Translations under genes and position numbers: made by a program | The notes under the pieces: model-generated | What the model was told of the DNA's origin: nothing | Seen by the model: only the letters and a program-made list of their open reading frames with translations | Databases searched by the model: none | Source: Paracentrotus lividus | Lineage: Eukaryota; Echinodermata; Echinoidea; Camarodonta; Echinidae | Assembly: GCA_940671915.1 (NCBI GenBank) | Contig: CALNVZ010003433.1 | Location: forward strand, 33,645,018 to 33,709,017 | Length of the DNA stretch: 64,000 nt | Direction of reading: 5' to 3' | In this document: positions 31,629 through 45,086 of the stretch, piece after piece | Layout of the letters: each line of letters opens with the position of its first letter | How positions within the stretch are numbered: position 1 is the first letter of the stretch

Positions 31629-32760
31629 GTAGGTTCACTTTACTAAGCTTTCTAATGACTCTCGCTCGGTGCGAATCACGAAAAGAATAGCTATCAAAAC
31701 AGAGTGAGTCCCTTCTTCTTGGTTCTGCGGTGCGATTAAAAAAGAAACACCCTATTCACCCTCATCCGTCTGAAGATTAAACCACACTCTTCTGTATCAT
31801 CTTCTTTACTTTGGTATCAATTTGTTGGAGAAGAAAAGAAGTCGAGGAAGCGAAGAGGGTCTATTTTCAGCCGGTGGCGTAGCCAGCGCTGGATCGTCTA
31901 GTATTTAGCAGTGGGGGCATACGGCCTATGCGGTAATCTTAATTGCGGTGCCCGGATCTTCGGGGGCGGCTCTTAGCTGTGTTCTCAGTTAATTTCTTGA
32001 GCTTTCTTAATCCATGGGATAAGCCATCCTCAATTGAGATACAAGAAATTGCTAGCGTGTGTTCTTTCTTTTCCATAAAAGCTCAAACACGCTTTACTTG
32101 GAATTGTTCAAAAAAGTTCAAACGGGACACCAAAATATTTGTGAAACTATGCGCATAAAAAAAAAAAAAAAAGAGCGCAAAGAAATATTTGGTATAGCCT
32201 ACATTATACTAGCCAAATTACTACTCATTATTGAAAAAAGAAATGAAACTAGAATATGATATTGTAAAGAAAGCTGGAAACTGTTAAAATAATTTGCGTT
32301 TTCGTGATTCCAACTGACCCTGTTGAAATTGAAGAAAAATTAAAAAAACACTTTATTTTATTTTTTTTTATCACTGCGGTCATGGATTTGCTTCGAGGAC
32401 CTAACAAAATTAAATATACAGCATGTATACTACAAGTTGTAAAATCATAAATTTTAACCTAAAAACTAAAAATTGCAATGGGAAATATGGCAAATATGAA
32501 TATGGCATGGGGGTACATTCAGAAATTATCAGGAGGGACTACAAAATCTCAAATCATCAGGCTCCCTTGATGTAAAATCCTGGATACCCTACTATTTTAT
32601 ATTGAAAAAGGATGAATGGAAGGTTAAAAGAGGGTTTTAAAAAGAGGGCATCACATCAGATTTGTTGCTCAATTTTCATGTACACCGTTACCTCTTTTTC
32701 CTGAGACAGTGTTCTAATGATACTGATAGCGCCTCAAAGAAATCATATCATTCAATGCAG

Positions 32761-33016
32761 TGGTCACAACAGGTTCTACATGCAGCGATCATCTCTCTCT
32801 CTCTACGAAGGATTCCGTAGAACATTTCTACGTCGTACGTGCATTTTTCAGACACGCACGTTGCAGGCACCACACGCAGGTTTTTTTTTTTTACAATACC
32901 TCTCATACAGAAACGTAGGAATCGCAGAAATTGGTCCACGACGGCTACATGCGACCTGCATGCAACGTAAGCTATAAGCAAGTACTTGTCACGTAGCTTA
33001 CGACCTGTTGTGACCA
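32761..33016. mobile_element. TIR element of 256 bp
   Basis: Inverted ends TGGTCACAACAGGT / ACCTGTTGTGACCA (14 bp), with further pairing inside (ACGTAGGA / ACGTCGTACG words). No coding; open frames in it on both strands are discarded. Confidence 0.65.
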
Positions 33017-34817
33017 GCGCAAAAGAATAGCACCAACGCTCTATGATGAACTTGAACTTGACGAACCCCCTTTCACGGTTCACGGTCGATATTTTAATTG
33101 AAATTGAGGGCTCAAGGCTTTAGAGGTTAAATCAACAGAAGCATCTAATACAACATTTACCCGCTAACAATACCATGACTCTACAAAATCAAAAAGCAAG
33201 TTTAGTGTTACACGCGCAACTTGCTCGATTATGCAAATTCGACAGAACCGATTGTCTGTGTAAAAGATATGCGGAGTATCAGTTGCGGGTCCTTGAATGG
33301 TGTTGTTCCCTTCTCATCACGATGAGTGTCCGGGGAGCAATTAGGAAAGAGGAGATCTTAAGACGGAGAATTGATTTGGAGAAGGGTAATGGAGATTAAA
33401 TTGAAATGAAACAATTTGAGATGGGGATGTATGATTTTTTTCTCTCTCAGTGCAGGAAATACAAGTTGATTATTGTTGACAAATACTTGCCACGTGCATT
33501 CCTTTCGGAGTTAATTTCACAATTAAAGTATTTCCCGTATTACAAGTGTAATCCCCTATTTGTATGTAATTGAAGTTGCTCCCTGACTGTATGAAGATAT
33601 ACATATAGAATATAACAGCCCCGTCTCACTCTAACGAACTTTGAGGCGACACCTGGCAAAATGGGCAGCCAAAAGGGATAAAAGTAATAATGTCAAAATG
33701 AACAACAACGACACCCCCAAAAAAAAGAAAAGAAAGAAAGGCTCAGAAAGATAATTCAAGATCACCAAATTTGTACACGATCTTCTAGGAGATGAATAAA
33801 AATTTAGTCAATTAACGTTGGAAAAAAAGAAGACCACATTATCAAAGAACACTGTAGAAAAAACCCCAATAAAACTACTGCATAATAAATGATTGATAAA
33901 TGGCAAAATAAAGACAATCACAAATAGATATCTGAAGAAAAACGTCAATGAAAAGGTAAAATTATGTGCATATTCATAAGAATGAAATACTGGTTATAAA
34001 TTAATCAAGGGGAACATAAAACGACATGCCTCCATTTGACCGCCCATGATATACGAGAGTTTTCAATGGTTGTCGCCGAGCACCATAACAGTTCAACTTC
34101 TCTTCCTGCAATGCAAGGACCTTGTCTGACATAGCGTAATCTGAATGGTTTTCAAGTATGATTGGTTGGTTGATTGGGATTTGACCGACTTGTATCAATC
34201 AAACATGGCTATTTAAGTACTGGGCAGATCTTTAGCATTAACGCCATCCGAACGAAATGACTGAGATTCAAACTTGGGTCTGATCATTGATTGTAGGCTA
34301 ATGCAGAGAGCTGACATAATGGAGTTTTCGATTTGAGTCGACGTGCCATCTGAAGTAAAGGATGGAATTTTTTGACAAATAATTATAAAAAGAATGACGG
34401 CTTCATCACGCGTGACGCTCAAACTTCTCTTGGCTACTCTTTGCGGTCGACTGAGATGTGGCATTTCAAGTTCTCAAGACTAGTACCAAGACCTTTAGGA
34501 GAGCTTTGGGCTTCACGCGTGAAGAAGACAATGCCATTATTATAATTAATTGTAAAGAGCTTCTATTCTTAACCTTGAAAACCTCGTTCCGATGGTACGT
34601 CATGGCAATAACCGCCCGACCAACTCCTGATCCCTAAAAAAAAGCTAAATTAAATTGCATGATATTGCTGATTATATAGTTTTCTGATTTGTTCTTTTGT
34701 TCTTCTTGATAATGATGATGATGGTATTCCATAAGCGTCAATCACATGATCCCATCCGGGGCGCAACCCCCCCCCCCCCCCCGCAAACCATGCATTCCCT
34801 CAGAGGGACTTGATCTG

Positions 34818-34953
34818 GGGAGCATTTCATCAAAGGATTTGTCGGACGTTTTATCCGACAAATTTGCTCTCAGCCAATCAGATGCAAGCATTTCAGTAGC
34901 TTATAACAGTAGTCAGTGAGAATCAGTGAATATTTTTTCCATGAAATGCTCCC
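34818..34953. mobile_element. PIF/Harbinger-like MITE, copy 1
   Basis: 136 bp, starting GGGAGCATTTCATCAAAGG, flanked by CTG on both sides (34815-34817, 34954-34956). The inner TTGTCGGACGTTTTATCCGACAA palindrome and the CAGCCAATCAGATGCAAGCA core are shared with the copies at 35027 and 42055. The right inner arm has been replaced by unrelated sequence. Confidence 0.75.
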
Positions 34954-35026
34954 CTGGTCCTTTGATATACTATACACTACCCCCTTTACCCTAACCCTGT
35001 CCCATCTTCTTGTAAGTAAGACCCTG

Positions 35027-35166
35027 GGGGCATTTCATCAAAGGACTTGTCGGATATTCTATCAGACAAATTTGCTCTCAGCCAATCAGATGCAAGCATT
35101 TCAGTAGCTTATAACAGTTTGTCGGATAAAACGTCCGACAAGTCCTTTCATGAAACGCCCCCCCCC
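35027..35166. mobile_element. PIF/Harbinger-like MITE, copy 2
   Basis: Same element: GGGGCATTTCATCAAAGGAC at the left, core CAGCCAATCAGATGCAAGCA, right arm TCCGACAAGTCCTTTCATGA and a C run. CTG precedes the left end; the right target copy is obscured by the C run. Confidence 0.75.
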
Positions 35167-35799
35167 TATCCCTTTTGACATGCGATTGAGGCTTTGCATA
35201 GGGAAAGTATTACGGGGGATAAGGTTTGAGTTATCATTAAAAATATATATATATAGAATTATGTAGGTCTATACATGAAGTGTATAATTTTGTTGATAAA
35301 AAAAAACAACATTTATGTAAATAATTCATATTCTGTTTTTTATTTTGTTGTATTTATATATAAGTGAACATTTACATTCCTTCATAAAATGCCCCCTTTG
35401 TTATTATTAAACGCCATCAGTGTACGAAATTAAGAATAATTAATCTTATTAATGACAGCAAAATCATACAATGTCGTTTAAAAAAAAAATCCAAAGCGTG
35501 TGATAATTGATAAGGTTTACAAACAAAGAAATCTGAATGATAAGAATTAAAATAAAAAAAGCATGGTCTAAATCATTGCCATCGCTGTCGGGACCATCTG
35601 TCACTTTGGCAACCCCCGTCTAGATGAAATAAAATCAGTATGCGCACTGACAATACGTCATACTAGTCATAGTTGAAGCGACTAACGATTCTTGGACTGC
35701 GTTTCTAATCAAACATTAGGTAAAGGGCTCCACCTTGCGATGGAGAAGTTTATTTCTATCATAGAGATGTATTTATTAGAACGTTTCACATGAACCTAG

Positions 35800-36720
35800 T
35801 CTGTAAATTGCCATTTGGTCTAAACTCACTTTGACTAATTTCATTTTTAATTTGTATTTAATTTTATTTATTTATTTTCCAACATTGGTCTTATTCCATT
35901 ACGTTTACAACCATGCAATGCGTCTAATTACCTTTCAGTCTAATTGCCACTTCGCTAATTCACAACCAAGATTTTTTTCTAATTTACATTTAGTCTAATG
36001 CCCGTTTCGTCCAATGAGCACTTGGCCTAACACCACTTGGTCAACTACCTGCAACAACTGGCAATAGACCAGTTTATTCATTTGGGCATTAGATGAAAAT
36101 GCAAATTAGAGAACTTGGTTATTAGACGAATTGGCAATAGACTAAGTGGTCATTGGATCAAGAGAGTTGAATTGAATTGAATTGAATTGAAGGACTTTAT
36201 TGAATATATTCCATTCTCACAGTCCGGAGACTGAATTGCGATGGTTACAATCATACAGAGAGAATTAGATCAAATATTTATTAGACCAAGCGGATATCAG
36301 ACAATTTTTTTTTTTAATGAAAACCAAATATGTTTAGCCAATGTGGCATGAGACAATCAGAGCATTGGACCAACTGCTGTTAGATCAAATCGATTTAAAC
36401 CAATATCAGAGGGGATTTTCCCTTTTATATGATGTATCAATCATTTCTATTTGAAGGAAATTTCTGAATTGCTTTAATATGGTTTGTCCAATAGCCATAT
36501 TGCCTAAGTATGCTAAGCCTAATTGCATTTCGTTTCATTCATTTTAAGATTCACAAATAAATATTTGGTCTATCACCAGTTTGTTACAGAAATTACCTAA
36601 GTGCTGTTAGTCCACAGGCGAAATTGAGAGACGAAATGGAATTAGACCATGTGGAATGAGACCAAACGGGCATTAGTCAAAGTAGGTTTAGACCAAGTGA
36701 CAATTTACCCAATTAGGCCT
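35800..36720. repeat. TTGGTCTAAT foldback arrays, copy 3 (complex)
   Basis: Two or more arrays joined: GTAAATTGCCATTTGGTCTAA at 35804, forward words to about 36040, inverse words to 36160, a GAATT run at 36170-36192, then further forward and inverse words ending GACCAAGTGACAATTTACC at about 36712. Confidence 0.65.
36170..36192. repeat. (GAATT)n microsatellite
   Basis: Four to five GAATT units inside the array above. Confidence 0.85.
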
Positions 36721-37202
36721 ACGCATTATTATCATCATGATTATTGAGAACGAAGAGCTTTTTTTTTCATCGCTAATTAATGAGAGACACAGTTCTTTTG
36801 CGAAAAAATACTTCTTCGGAAAAATGGTTAAATATCCGTGGTTAAACAAGAACATTCATTTCCACGAATCGTATGAGATAAGACTAGTGTTGAACATTGT
36901 TATTAGCAGCGCGTGCCATGTCAGATATTAAGTGGAAACAACTTCAAGAATAATTGACTTTAAGTGCTTAGCATCACGCGTTGTAGTCATTCAGATTTCG
37001 ATGTGCAGGAACATTAATTTGCAGTGTATTAACGGATCATGAAATACGATGGCAATAATTAATATTGTGAATTTTTAAAAATGATGTCTGCTTTGGGTAG
37101 AAAGTTTCAATTCGAAGAATTCGATACTCTTGCGACTCCCGTGAAAACGTTTTGGAATTGTTTTCAAAATATATACGGGAAATGTCCCCTCTTCTTCCCT
37201 TT

Positions 37203-37316
37203 TGTCAGCACCGTGCCCCCTCTCTCTCCCGGGTCCCTCTTCTCTCTCTATATCTCTCCTTCATCTGTCTCTCTGCCTCTCCCCCTCTCCCCGCCCCCCC
37301 TCCCCCTCTCTCGTTC
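37203..37316. repeat. CT-rich tract
   Basis: Imperfect CTCTCC/TCTC repeats. The three overlapping Ser/Pro/Leu-rich open frames here are artefacts. Confidence 0.8.
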
Positions 37317-37919
37317 TTATTATGCAAGTTAAAAAGACTAAGATTTTTCCATGGTCTGCCATATTCAAATATATCATTCTGATGAAAACACTAAATTGTA
37401 CGATACATTTTCATTTTGTGGTTTTGCCCATGTATAACGATTATATAACATATATGCTGAATCAATTTCAGTGGCTACATGAAAAACCAACAATTCCCAT
37501 TAAAACACATGTATTTTGTACGTCAAGACAAAGCACGCGCGCATATAAAGACGAACGATTGTTGGAGTTTTTCTTGGAGGAATTTAATAGTTTAGAAGAG
37601 ACATTCCATAAGTCTAACAAAGCGAATACCACAAAGCTAACAAAGACTTCAACATTCACCTGCATGTATTATACATTAAGTCTAAATAAGACGATTTAAA
37701 AATCAATCCCACATTTTAAACCTTTTTAAAACAAATTTTGAATGAGCCACGCGACTAGAATAATGGAAACACCATTATTAATTCATATTATTGATTTGAA
37801 ATAGTCTCCTAAATGCCCACCATACCTCAAAATATTGATCAACTAACCTCAGAAAACGTGTTGGCACTGTCCTCTGTTTTTCCTCTGTTTTCACGGGAAT
37901 TTATAATTCTAAAACGATC

Positions 37920-38118
37920 AATAATCAATTTAGACCTCTTTAAGTCGGCGAACGCAAGAACAGACGATTCCCGCTCCCTTGACTCGTCCTATTTTAGAGC
38001 AGCTATTGTTCAAAGTTTCCCTACGTCACCCAGCTATGGGCGTGGCGGACACGAAAATCGATACACGCACGCGACGGCGATCGATAGCGCATGGTCGTTG
38101 TCACTGCTCAGGCAGGTG
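37920..38118 (+). CDS. Weak exon-like open stretch
   Basis: Open frame ending CTCAGGCAG|GTGACT with CpG-rich, coding-like composition (SANARTDDSRSLDSSYFRAA, then SYGRGGHENRYTHATAIDS). A possible acceptor is AATCAATTTAG at about 37933. No family recognised. Could be a regulatory CpG patch. Confidence 0.2.
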
Positions 38119-38124
38119 ACTTTC

Positions 38125-38275
38125 TTTTGATCTTTAAACTCTCACTCTCATCACCCACATCACTACCTTTCTCTCTCATCTCTCTCTCTCTCTCCCCCTC
38201 TCTCTTTTCTCCTCTCTTCATCTATCATTGATCTTTCTCTCTCTTTCTAACTATCTTCCACTTTTTCTTTATTCC
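38125..38275. repeat. CT-rich tract
   Basis: TCTC/CTCTTT low-complexity stretch, no coding. Confidence 0.75.
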
Positions 38276-39249
38276 CTTCATGTGGTTATGACAACTACCC
38301 ATGAGGCAATTACCCCTTGAGTCAACTACCCTGACAAAAATCTACCGCCTTCACTGTCTTAACCTTAACCCTAATTCTGGGAAGGGGAGGGGTAACTCTC
38401 CAGGGGTAGTTGTCCTTACACGCCTTCCTGTATTTATGTACATCGTCTGATCATGGATCCTATAATGTTCCATGTAATGGGGTCAACGGTCTGATTTGAG
38501 CCAGAGGACACTCTCAAATGTTCAGAATCAAAAGCCAAGACGCAATCCCTGTAAGAAGGTCTAGATGAACTCGGGGGGTTCGAAAATTGACCTTAATTAC
38601 TTCTATATTTACGTACATCGCACTCTTCTCCTGTTTATTTAAGGAAATCACGAAGAATCAGATGATTACAACAGCCGACAGTGTACAAGTGTTAACACGA
38701 AGAAAAATGGAAGAAATTGAATGAAATATTGCCTCCCGCGGGCGCCATCTTAACTCTTGTCATTTCTAGTGAATAGGTTGAATTAGATCGGTTTATAGAT
38801 GGGGGATGGGAAGTGGTCTATATCAGATCGGCCTCGGGGTAGGCTCGGCAGGGAATGGGACGAGTGACCGCTGTCCGAAACTCAACATGCCTTAATAATG
38901 ATTTGATATAGAACAACTTTCTGAACCAACTACACAGATGAGATATGTAGTCTGATATCTAATGAAATTTCTCAATTCACGCATCTGTTCTTGGAAATAT
39001 TGGTATGAGTGAAGTATTATTAGCAGCATCATGCTCATATATAGGCCTATAGGCATTGAGATCCAACAAACAAATTTACAGATAACGATCGTGCAAAAGT
39101 GTGTACAAAATGTAGAGTACGAATACGTTTTTAAAAATTAGTATAAATCTGACGAGAAGGGTGACCGCTGTCTCTTCCTACATGTCTTATTTTAACATCT
39201 TGTGGATATCTTTATCAACAAAAACTGATGTGATATGCCTAAAGCAGTC

Positions 39250-39638
39250 TCACACTGTCCGATTTGCTGCGATGCGATTTTTGAGAAAACTGATATGATA
39301 TTTGATATGGACATTCTAACAAGGAAATTAATGCTGTCCAAAGTTCTTGGTATTCCTGTGAATAATAAAATTGTAATTCATGGCTATTACGAACTCCCTT
39401 CTCTGTATAAAATCAAATTGTTTCTTTATCGCAGTGACTTCACAGCGATCTTGCGATTTTAAGCTAATTTGACATTTGCTCCCAATTAACGGATCGCATT
39501 GGACAAACAAATTCGCTTGCATTGTTCCTATACATTTTCTGCATCTCATAAGATAATTTTGAATGTTGGAATATGTCACATTTAAGGAAAATTGCCATTT
39601 TTTCCAAAAATCGCATCGCAGCAAATCGCACAGTGTGA
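39250..39638. mobile_element. Foldback TIR element, about 390 bp
   Basis: Inverted ends TCACACTGTCCGATTTGCTG and the complement of TCACACTGTGCGATTTGCTG, extending inwards through CGATGCGATTTTTG. The interior contains more GCGATTTT words. Open frames here on both strands are discarded. Confidence 0.75.
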
Positions 39639-40104
39639 GGCGGGCTTAAGAGGGCATCAACTATAGTATACTCGCATATGCTTTTAGATGTGTGTCTGCT
39701 ATGTACCCATCCCTTAATCTGGCTCCTATATACATAGAAATAAAAAAGAATACCCGTATGACAAGTATCGGGGCCACCGGACATCCCTGAGGCACCCCTG
39801 CAGTTATGCCTAAAAACCACAATCCCTCAAGATTCACGCTACTGAACCCTCTCCACTTTTAAATCTTTGATGTCGGACACATACTATTGCTCACCCCCCC
39901 CCCCCTTGAGTAAACTAATCCTGGATCCACCATCGGGCCTGAATATTACCGGTCTCAAAGTTAATATACATTAGTAATCGCTCCGGTGAGACCGACTCTA
40001 AACCGACACCAATCCAACCAAAATATTACATTACCATCAAATGAAAAGAAGCTCTCAGTTTGGCGGTGTAACTTGAGCATAATTGTTGTAAAAGCCAACT
40101 TAGG

Positions 40105-40232
40105 GTGGTATCTCACTTCGCGGAGACGTCTCCGGGACATTTTTCAAAAACTGTGACAGAGCAGTTACAAAGAACCGTCTCAAAGTTGTTTTCGCGACTC
40201 ATGAAACGTCTCCGAGACGTCTCCGCGATGTT
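40105..40232. repeat. Short foldback with CGTCTCCG words
   Basis: Inverted GCGGAGACGTCTCCG / CGTCTCCGAGACGTCTCCGCG pieces at the two ends. This overlaps open frames on both strands, which are therefore artefacts. A related GAGACTTCTCC/GGTGAGATGCCA stretch lies at 55690-55815. Confidence 0.5.
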
Positions 40233-41065
40233 ACTATATTTACATATCTGGTCAGAGGAACAATATCGAAAGGTCCTGGGGTCTTTCAGGGGGTGTGACA
40301 TGGTCGAAATAGGGGTTTGAGATGGGCTAAGACAGGACTAATAATACACTGGATTTAATGTTAAAGGTGGGGACTGACCTAAAAATCGGACTTTTATCAT
40401 AATAGGCGAAACATCATTTGAGAGCGGATGACAATAACCTTGAGATAACTATGTCATCATTCTCAAAATTCATCACTATTATATACATCATTTTCATAGC
40501 GGGTGAAAACATAATTCGCCTATATATATTTTTTTTCTTTAATGTGGTTTAAGTTCTTTTAAATTTTGTTGTTCAATGATTGTATTGCTCATTTAAATAT
40601 AAAAATAAACTAAACTAAAATTGAAAGTGCTGTATCTTCTTCCACCTAAATCATTGTATTTCTTTAATTTTGTTTGATATCAAACCACGATGTTGCTTTC
40701 ATCACCATTAAATGCTTTCCTGAAGCTGTTTAAGTTAAAAGGGAAAACCAAAAGTGTATAAATGAATTTTTATTCCGTACAATCGAATCGTAAACAACAT
40801 GCTCTCAAACTTACAATTAAGATATACGGTATACAGAATAAACAAAATGAATTTTCAATAAAATGAATGATTGAGAAGATTTATAGTTTATGGTTAAAGG
40901 AAGTGGATCGTTTGTCGGACATGGAATTAAATCTGTCATCACAAATTCCGGAATACTATTCTTACTGTTTAACTCTTTGTTCTATACATCGTGCCATTAT
41001 AATATTTAATTCAGTTCTCCGTTGTGACACCAAACTTTTACCGTCTCTTTAGCAGTCTCGACCCC

Positions 41066-41107
41066 CTCTTTCTTTCTTTCTCTCTCTCTCTTTCTCTCCC
41101 TCCATTT

Positions 41108-41162
<55 letters not shown>
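41066..41162. repeat. (CT)n microsatellite
   Basis: A perfect CT run of about 50 nt (41110-41160) with imperfect flanks. Confidence 0.95.
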
Positions 41163-41267
41163 ATCCTTTTTCTAACAAAACATACAAGGAAATTATTGTT
41201 TATCACAAAGGATTTTGTGAGGAACAAATACAACATTAATTGCGTGCGTGCTATTATGAGATTACGA

Positions 41268-42525
41268 TATCGACTGATAATACGTATCGATTCGGCTTCA
41301 TGTCATAATCATTACTCGCTCGCGTGCCATTGAGTTTAAAAGCATGTTTTTTCTGTTTCTTTTACTGTTCTGTTCTGGTTTTGTCAGGGAGTGGACTAGG
41401 ACGCGTAAACTATACTTTTTATTTGTCAGATCTACATCTTTATAGATGTTCACTGTTTCGCTTCTTTAAATTCCCCTCCCCTGTCAAATTCCTTTCCTTA
41501 ATTCTAATAGTTTTGCTTCATTAAGTATAATGTTGATTGTTGACTTGCGAGTTTTTTCCCCTGCAGACCTGGGATCGAATCCAAATTCATTCATTTAATT
41601 AATACGTCATCTTGTTGAATAATAAAAGCAGGAAAAGAATACACTCTGGTCAAAATTGTTAGTACAATTACAATAAAAATCGTCTTGACATTTTTCATCC
41701 AAATTTTAGTTTGACTAAGAAAACTTCGATGCAATACCAAATTATTGATCTACATGAACTTCTAATTATGCTGATGGTGTTGTGTAATGAAAGTCCCACA
41801 AACACAAGGAAGGTTGATCTTTTGGTGAATTAACATCAATAATGCAAAATTATTTATTTATTGTCTGCTTGCTACAGATTAGGAAATTACCATTTATTGA
41901 TTGATAATACGTATAGTTGGCAGCAGCAGTGATCGATATTCGTTCGCGAGCCATCAAATTCACAAGCAACAATTAGTTTTACTTTCTGTTTTATCTACTA
42001 TTTTTTGGTCAGGGAGTGGAATCGGACTCGTAAAACTTTGCTTTTGTTTGCCAGGGGGGCCTCATCAAAGGACTTGTCGGACATTTTATCCGACAAATTT
42101 GCTCTCAGCCAATCAGATGCAAGCATTTCAGTAGCTTATAACAGCTTGTCGGATAAAACATCCGACAAGTCCTTTGATGAAATGCCCCCCAGATCTTTAT
42201 CTTACACTTTCACTATTTCGCTTCTTTAAATTTCTTTCTTCTGTCAATTTCATTTCTTCGATTTCTAATAGTTTGACTTCATAAAGTTAATTGTCAGCTT
42301 TCGATTTTTCTTCTGCAGACTCGGGTTCGAATCCAAATTAACTCATCGAATTAACCTGCCAGTTACATAATTTTGTTGAATGTCTTTGAAAAAAGGCATC
42401 TTGACTGTTTTCCTGAAAACTTCGACGCAACACCAAAGTCTTAGTTCAGGATGTTGTTGTCGTGTATTGAGACACCCACAAACACAAGCCAACGATGACC
42501 TTTCGGTAATTGATGTAATAATGAA
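41268..42525. repeat. Tandem duplication, two units of about 600 bp
   Basis: Unit 1 (about 41268-41850) and unit 2 (about 41906-42525) share an ordered series of blocks: TGATAATACGTAT, GTCAGGGAGTGGA, CACTATTTCGCTTCTTTAAAT-like, ATTCTAATAGTTT, a TCGAATCCAAATT B-box-like word, CTTCGACGCAA and CCCACAAACACAAG. Unit 2 is longer because the MITE at 42055 was inserted. No coding was recognised in either unit. Confidence 0.75.
42055..42189. mobile_element. PIF/Harbinger-like MITE, copy 3 with CAG duplication
   Basis: 135 bp, the cleanest copy. It starts GGGGG and ends CCCCC, its 28 bp ends match with one or two differences, and it is flanked by CAG on both sides (42052-42054, 42190-42192). It lies inside the second unit of a local tandem duplication; the first unit keeps the empty site with a single CAG (41427-41429). 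Confidence 0.8.
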
Positions 42526-42721
42526 AACTATTTTAAATGACTTAAAGTAGGTCACTGGTTCTAAATGAAATCCCCTACTTTGTACATAAGCCTCGACGTC
42601 ATTTTCAAAAATCAAAGTAAAACGAAATGCACAAGTTCATTAACTTTTCATTCTCATCCCCATCATGGAGCAAGGCAGTTTGTTGGGGTTAAACAGCCAG
42701 TTTATTACAAAACTTTGATAA

Positions 42722-43290
42722 ATGGAATATGTACACAATCTGTTTTACTCAGAACTTGATACGATCTGTAATTACCGAGAAATTTCCATCATTCGTGTTG
42801 TAGACTTCTACACACGTGTACGTATACGAGGGAACGGCAATTATGGAGCAATTTTACGAGTAATTGTTGGACCTGTTCTCCTCCAGCTCTTGGCGTGTTT
42901 CTTGAAAGGGCTGAGGACGCAGATAGCGGCGACCCCATCATCACAAACAGTTAACCTATTCTTAGGCCTTCTGCCCTCTCTTGCAAGCGATAAAAAGAAG
43001 ATGTCCACGTATTTTGAAAGCCTAATGAGGTGGATCAGTATTAATTCAATGTCAAATTTGCCCGCATGTTGCGTGTACTTTGCAAAATGTAGGTCCAGGT
43101 CGTTAGGAGCGGGCTGGAGAATGAGGCACCAGTTTGAGTTTCCTAAAAAGAGGAACCAAACACAATTTAATAAAGCTCTGAAGTAAAACTGCTGGTAGTT
43201 TTTCTTGCTTTGATCACAGAAGAGAGAGGAAATGAATAAGCAGATATTAAAGCTCATTGTGTTACTTTTGTTATGTTTTTTAAACACCAT
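42722..43290. other. Open on both strands, function unknown
   Basis: A plus-strand frame of 154 codons (42722-43186) and a minus-strand frame of 149 codons (42841-43290) overlap. Neither contains a motif I recognise, and both start at arbitrary ATGs. This is the longest non-repetitive open stretch outside the ceramidase gene, so it is noted but not called as a gene. Confidence 0.2.
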
Positions 43291-43814
43291 ATGTCACAAA
43301 CATAATCATATCTAAGTTTATTTTTAACGCCAATGTTACATCCATCGTTTTGCGGGAAGTAGGGTGAAATAAAAGACTATATCGTGCTTTAAAATAATAG
43401 TTGTCAAAAGATAATTATAATAGGCTTGCCATATGCAATTATGATATGTGAGCACAAATTATTTTGAAAGCCCTGTTGTGAAGATGGCGTAAGGTTGTAT
43501 ACCTGTCATATACCTATAAACGTGCAGCCGTTGTAATTATTAATGACAAGGAATCTAAGATTAAAATCAGAATGTCGAGCAAAAACAAATATTCTCGCTC
43601 AATTAATTTTGGAGAACTATTTTTCATATAGGCTCTCGTAGCATAATTTTTAATTTTCATGCAATATGGATTGTGTTGTCACTTTCGGCAAAATTGCGTT
43701 CTTGTTTTCTTTGTGAAACAGAGACTGATTTTTGAAGTTCATTGGTCATGTTGGTCACTTTGACCTATCGTTCTTTTGTCCAGTTCCAAAAATGATCCGT
43801 CTTCATTATAGGGA

Positions 43815-43833
43815 TGTTCTCTCTCTATCTCTC

Positions 43834-43889
<56 letters not shown>

Positions 43890-43890
43890 C
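43815..43890. repeat. (CT)n microsatellite
   Basis: CT repeat of about 60 nt. Confidence 0.95.
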
Positions 43891-44040
43891 TCTTCATCAT
43901 CATTGTCATCTTTCTTCCAAATTATCATTCTTCTCCCAATACCACTATCAATCTTGCAGATCTCTATAAAACCGCATAATTTGCCCCTAGAAAATAATTG
44001 AAGAAAACGATTCCCTTAACTCTGATGGACAGGTTGATAG

Positions 44041-44065
44041 AGAGGAAGAAAGAAAGAGATAGAGA

Positions 44066-44108
<43 letters not shown>
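44041..44108. repeat. (GA)n microsatellite
   Basis: GA repeat, about 45 nt perfect in the middle. Confidence 0.95.
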
Positions 44109-44111
<3 letters not shown>

Positions 44112-45086
44112 AGGGTAGAAGGGGGGTAGGATGGATCGATTAAAATTCTGTTGGTGCATGACTATAGACAATAATTTATTGAAAATATATATGCAGTATT
44201 GTATTTCACTCGTCAAAACAAATCAAAAGTTTTAAAATGCTCACTCGAAGTGTTTTCTATTGATGAAATATATGTAGGTATAGTAGCCGAACCGAAACTG
44301 AAAATTTCATATGTAATATTTATCTTAGTTGTGGTAAACTTGACCCTTTGCCTACCCCACATACCTGTCTTCTTCCACGTAGCAGGTGGTGAGTGGAATA
44401 TGAGAGCGTTCGCGTGCCTACCGATCGAAAATCGAAATAGATATGTTTACAAAAATCCCATGTTTACCCAAACGATTATCCTCAGGTATGGAATTCAATA
44501 ATCCTTTGATCCTTCCAGGTCAGATTTGCTTTCGACAATCCTCAAAATGCGCCCCCTAAATGCCAAAAAGATTCCCGAAAGGCGCCCCCAAAATACCAAA
44601 GATGCAAATGATAGTTATGGTAATCTGCTCGCACGACCAGTTGGGAGATAATGAGTGAACGTAAATGTGGAAGATGACATCGACACGACATAATTCAGAG
44701 AGGGATTTGATGATTTAACGGGTGAGGTTCGAAAGCAAACTTTTGATTCGAGGAGATATTTTAGAAAGGATTTTGAGGGGTGAGATCAAGAGGGGTATGG
44801 TTTTGGTCAAGGGCTTATCAGGGTCAGAGAACGATAGAAAATGACATAAGATGAAGGAGAAGAAGAGAGGGGAAAGGGTGGGGTGACGTCGACACTGAAC
44901 TCACTATTTTATTTTTTCATCCATCAATTTAAACATTTTCTTGACAACTTATTTTACTTAATAGGATCAACCGCAATTTTGTTTTGTTAACAGAAAGGTA
45001 AATAAAAGAATATAGGTTCAATATGCTCTAAATGAATATTATATTTCAGTATTTCAGTAAAGTTTTCTAGAAATAGGATGGATTAC

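Larger units (their letters stand above)
30134..32760. other. Region upstream of the ceramidase start
   Basis: Should contain the promoter and any 5' untranslated exon, but none can be fixed from sequence. A G-rich patch lies at 30305-30360, a CpG-rich patch at 31270-31330, and one exon-like stretch (listed separately). The rest is AT-rich. Confidence 0.4.
38416..41060. other. Gene-free stretch
   Basis: AT-rich DNA with the two foldback elements listed. No credible exon seen. Confidence 0.5.

Noticed and set aside
39235..39820. Open frames of 75-118 codons on both strands
   Set aside because: They overlap the foldback TIR element at 39250-39638.
42722..43290. Possible membrane receptor gene
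   Set aside because: Both strands are open over the same bases and neither has a recognisable receptor motif; left as unknown.
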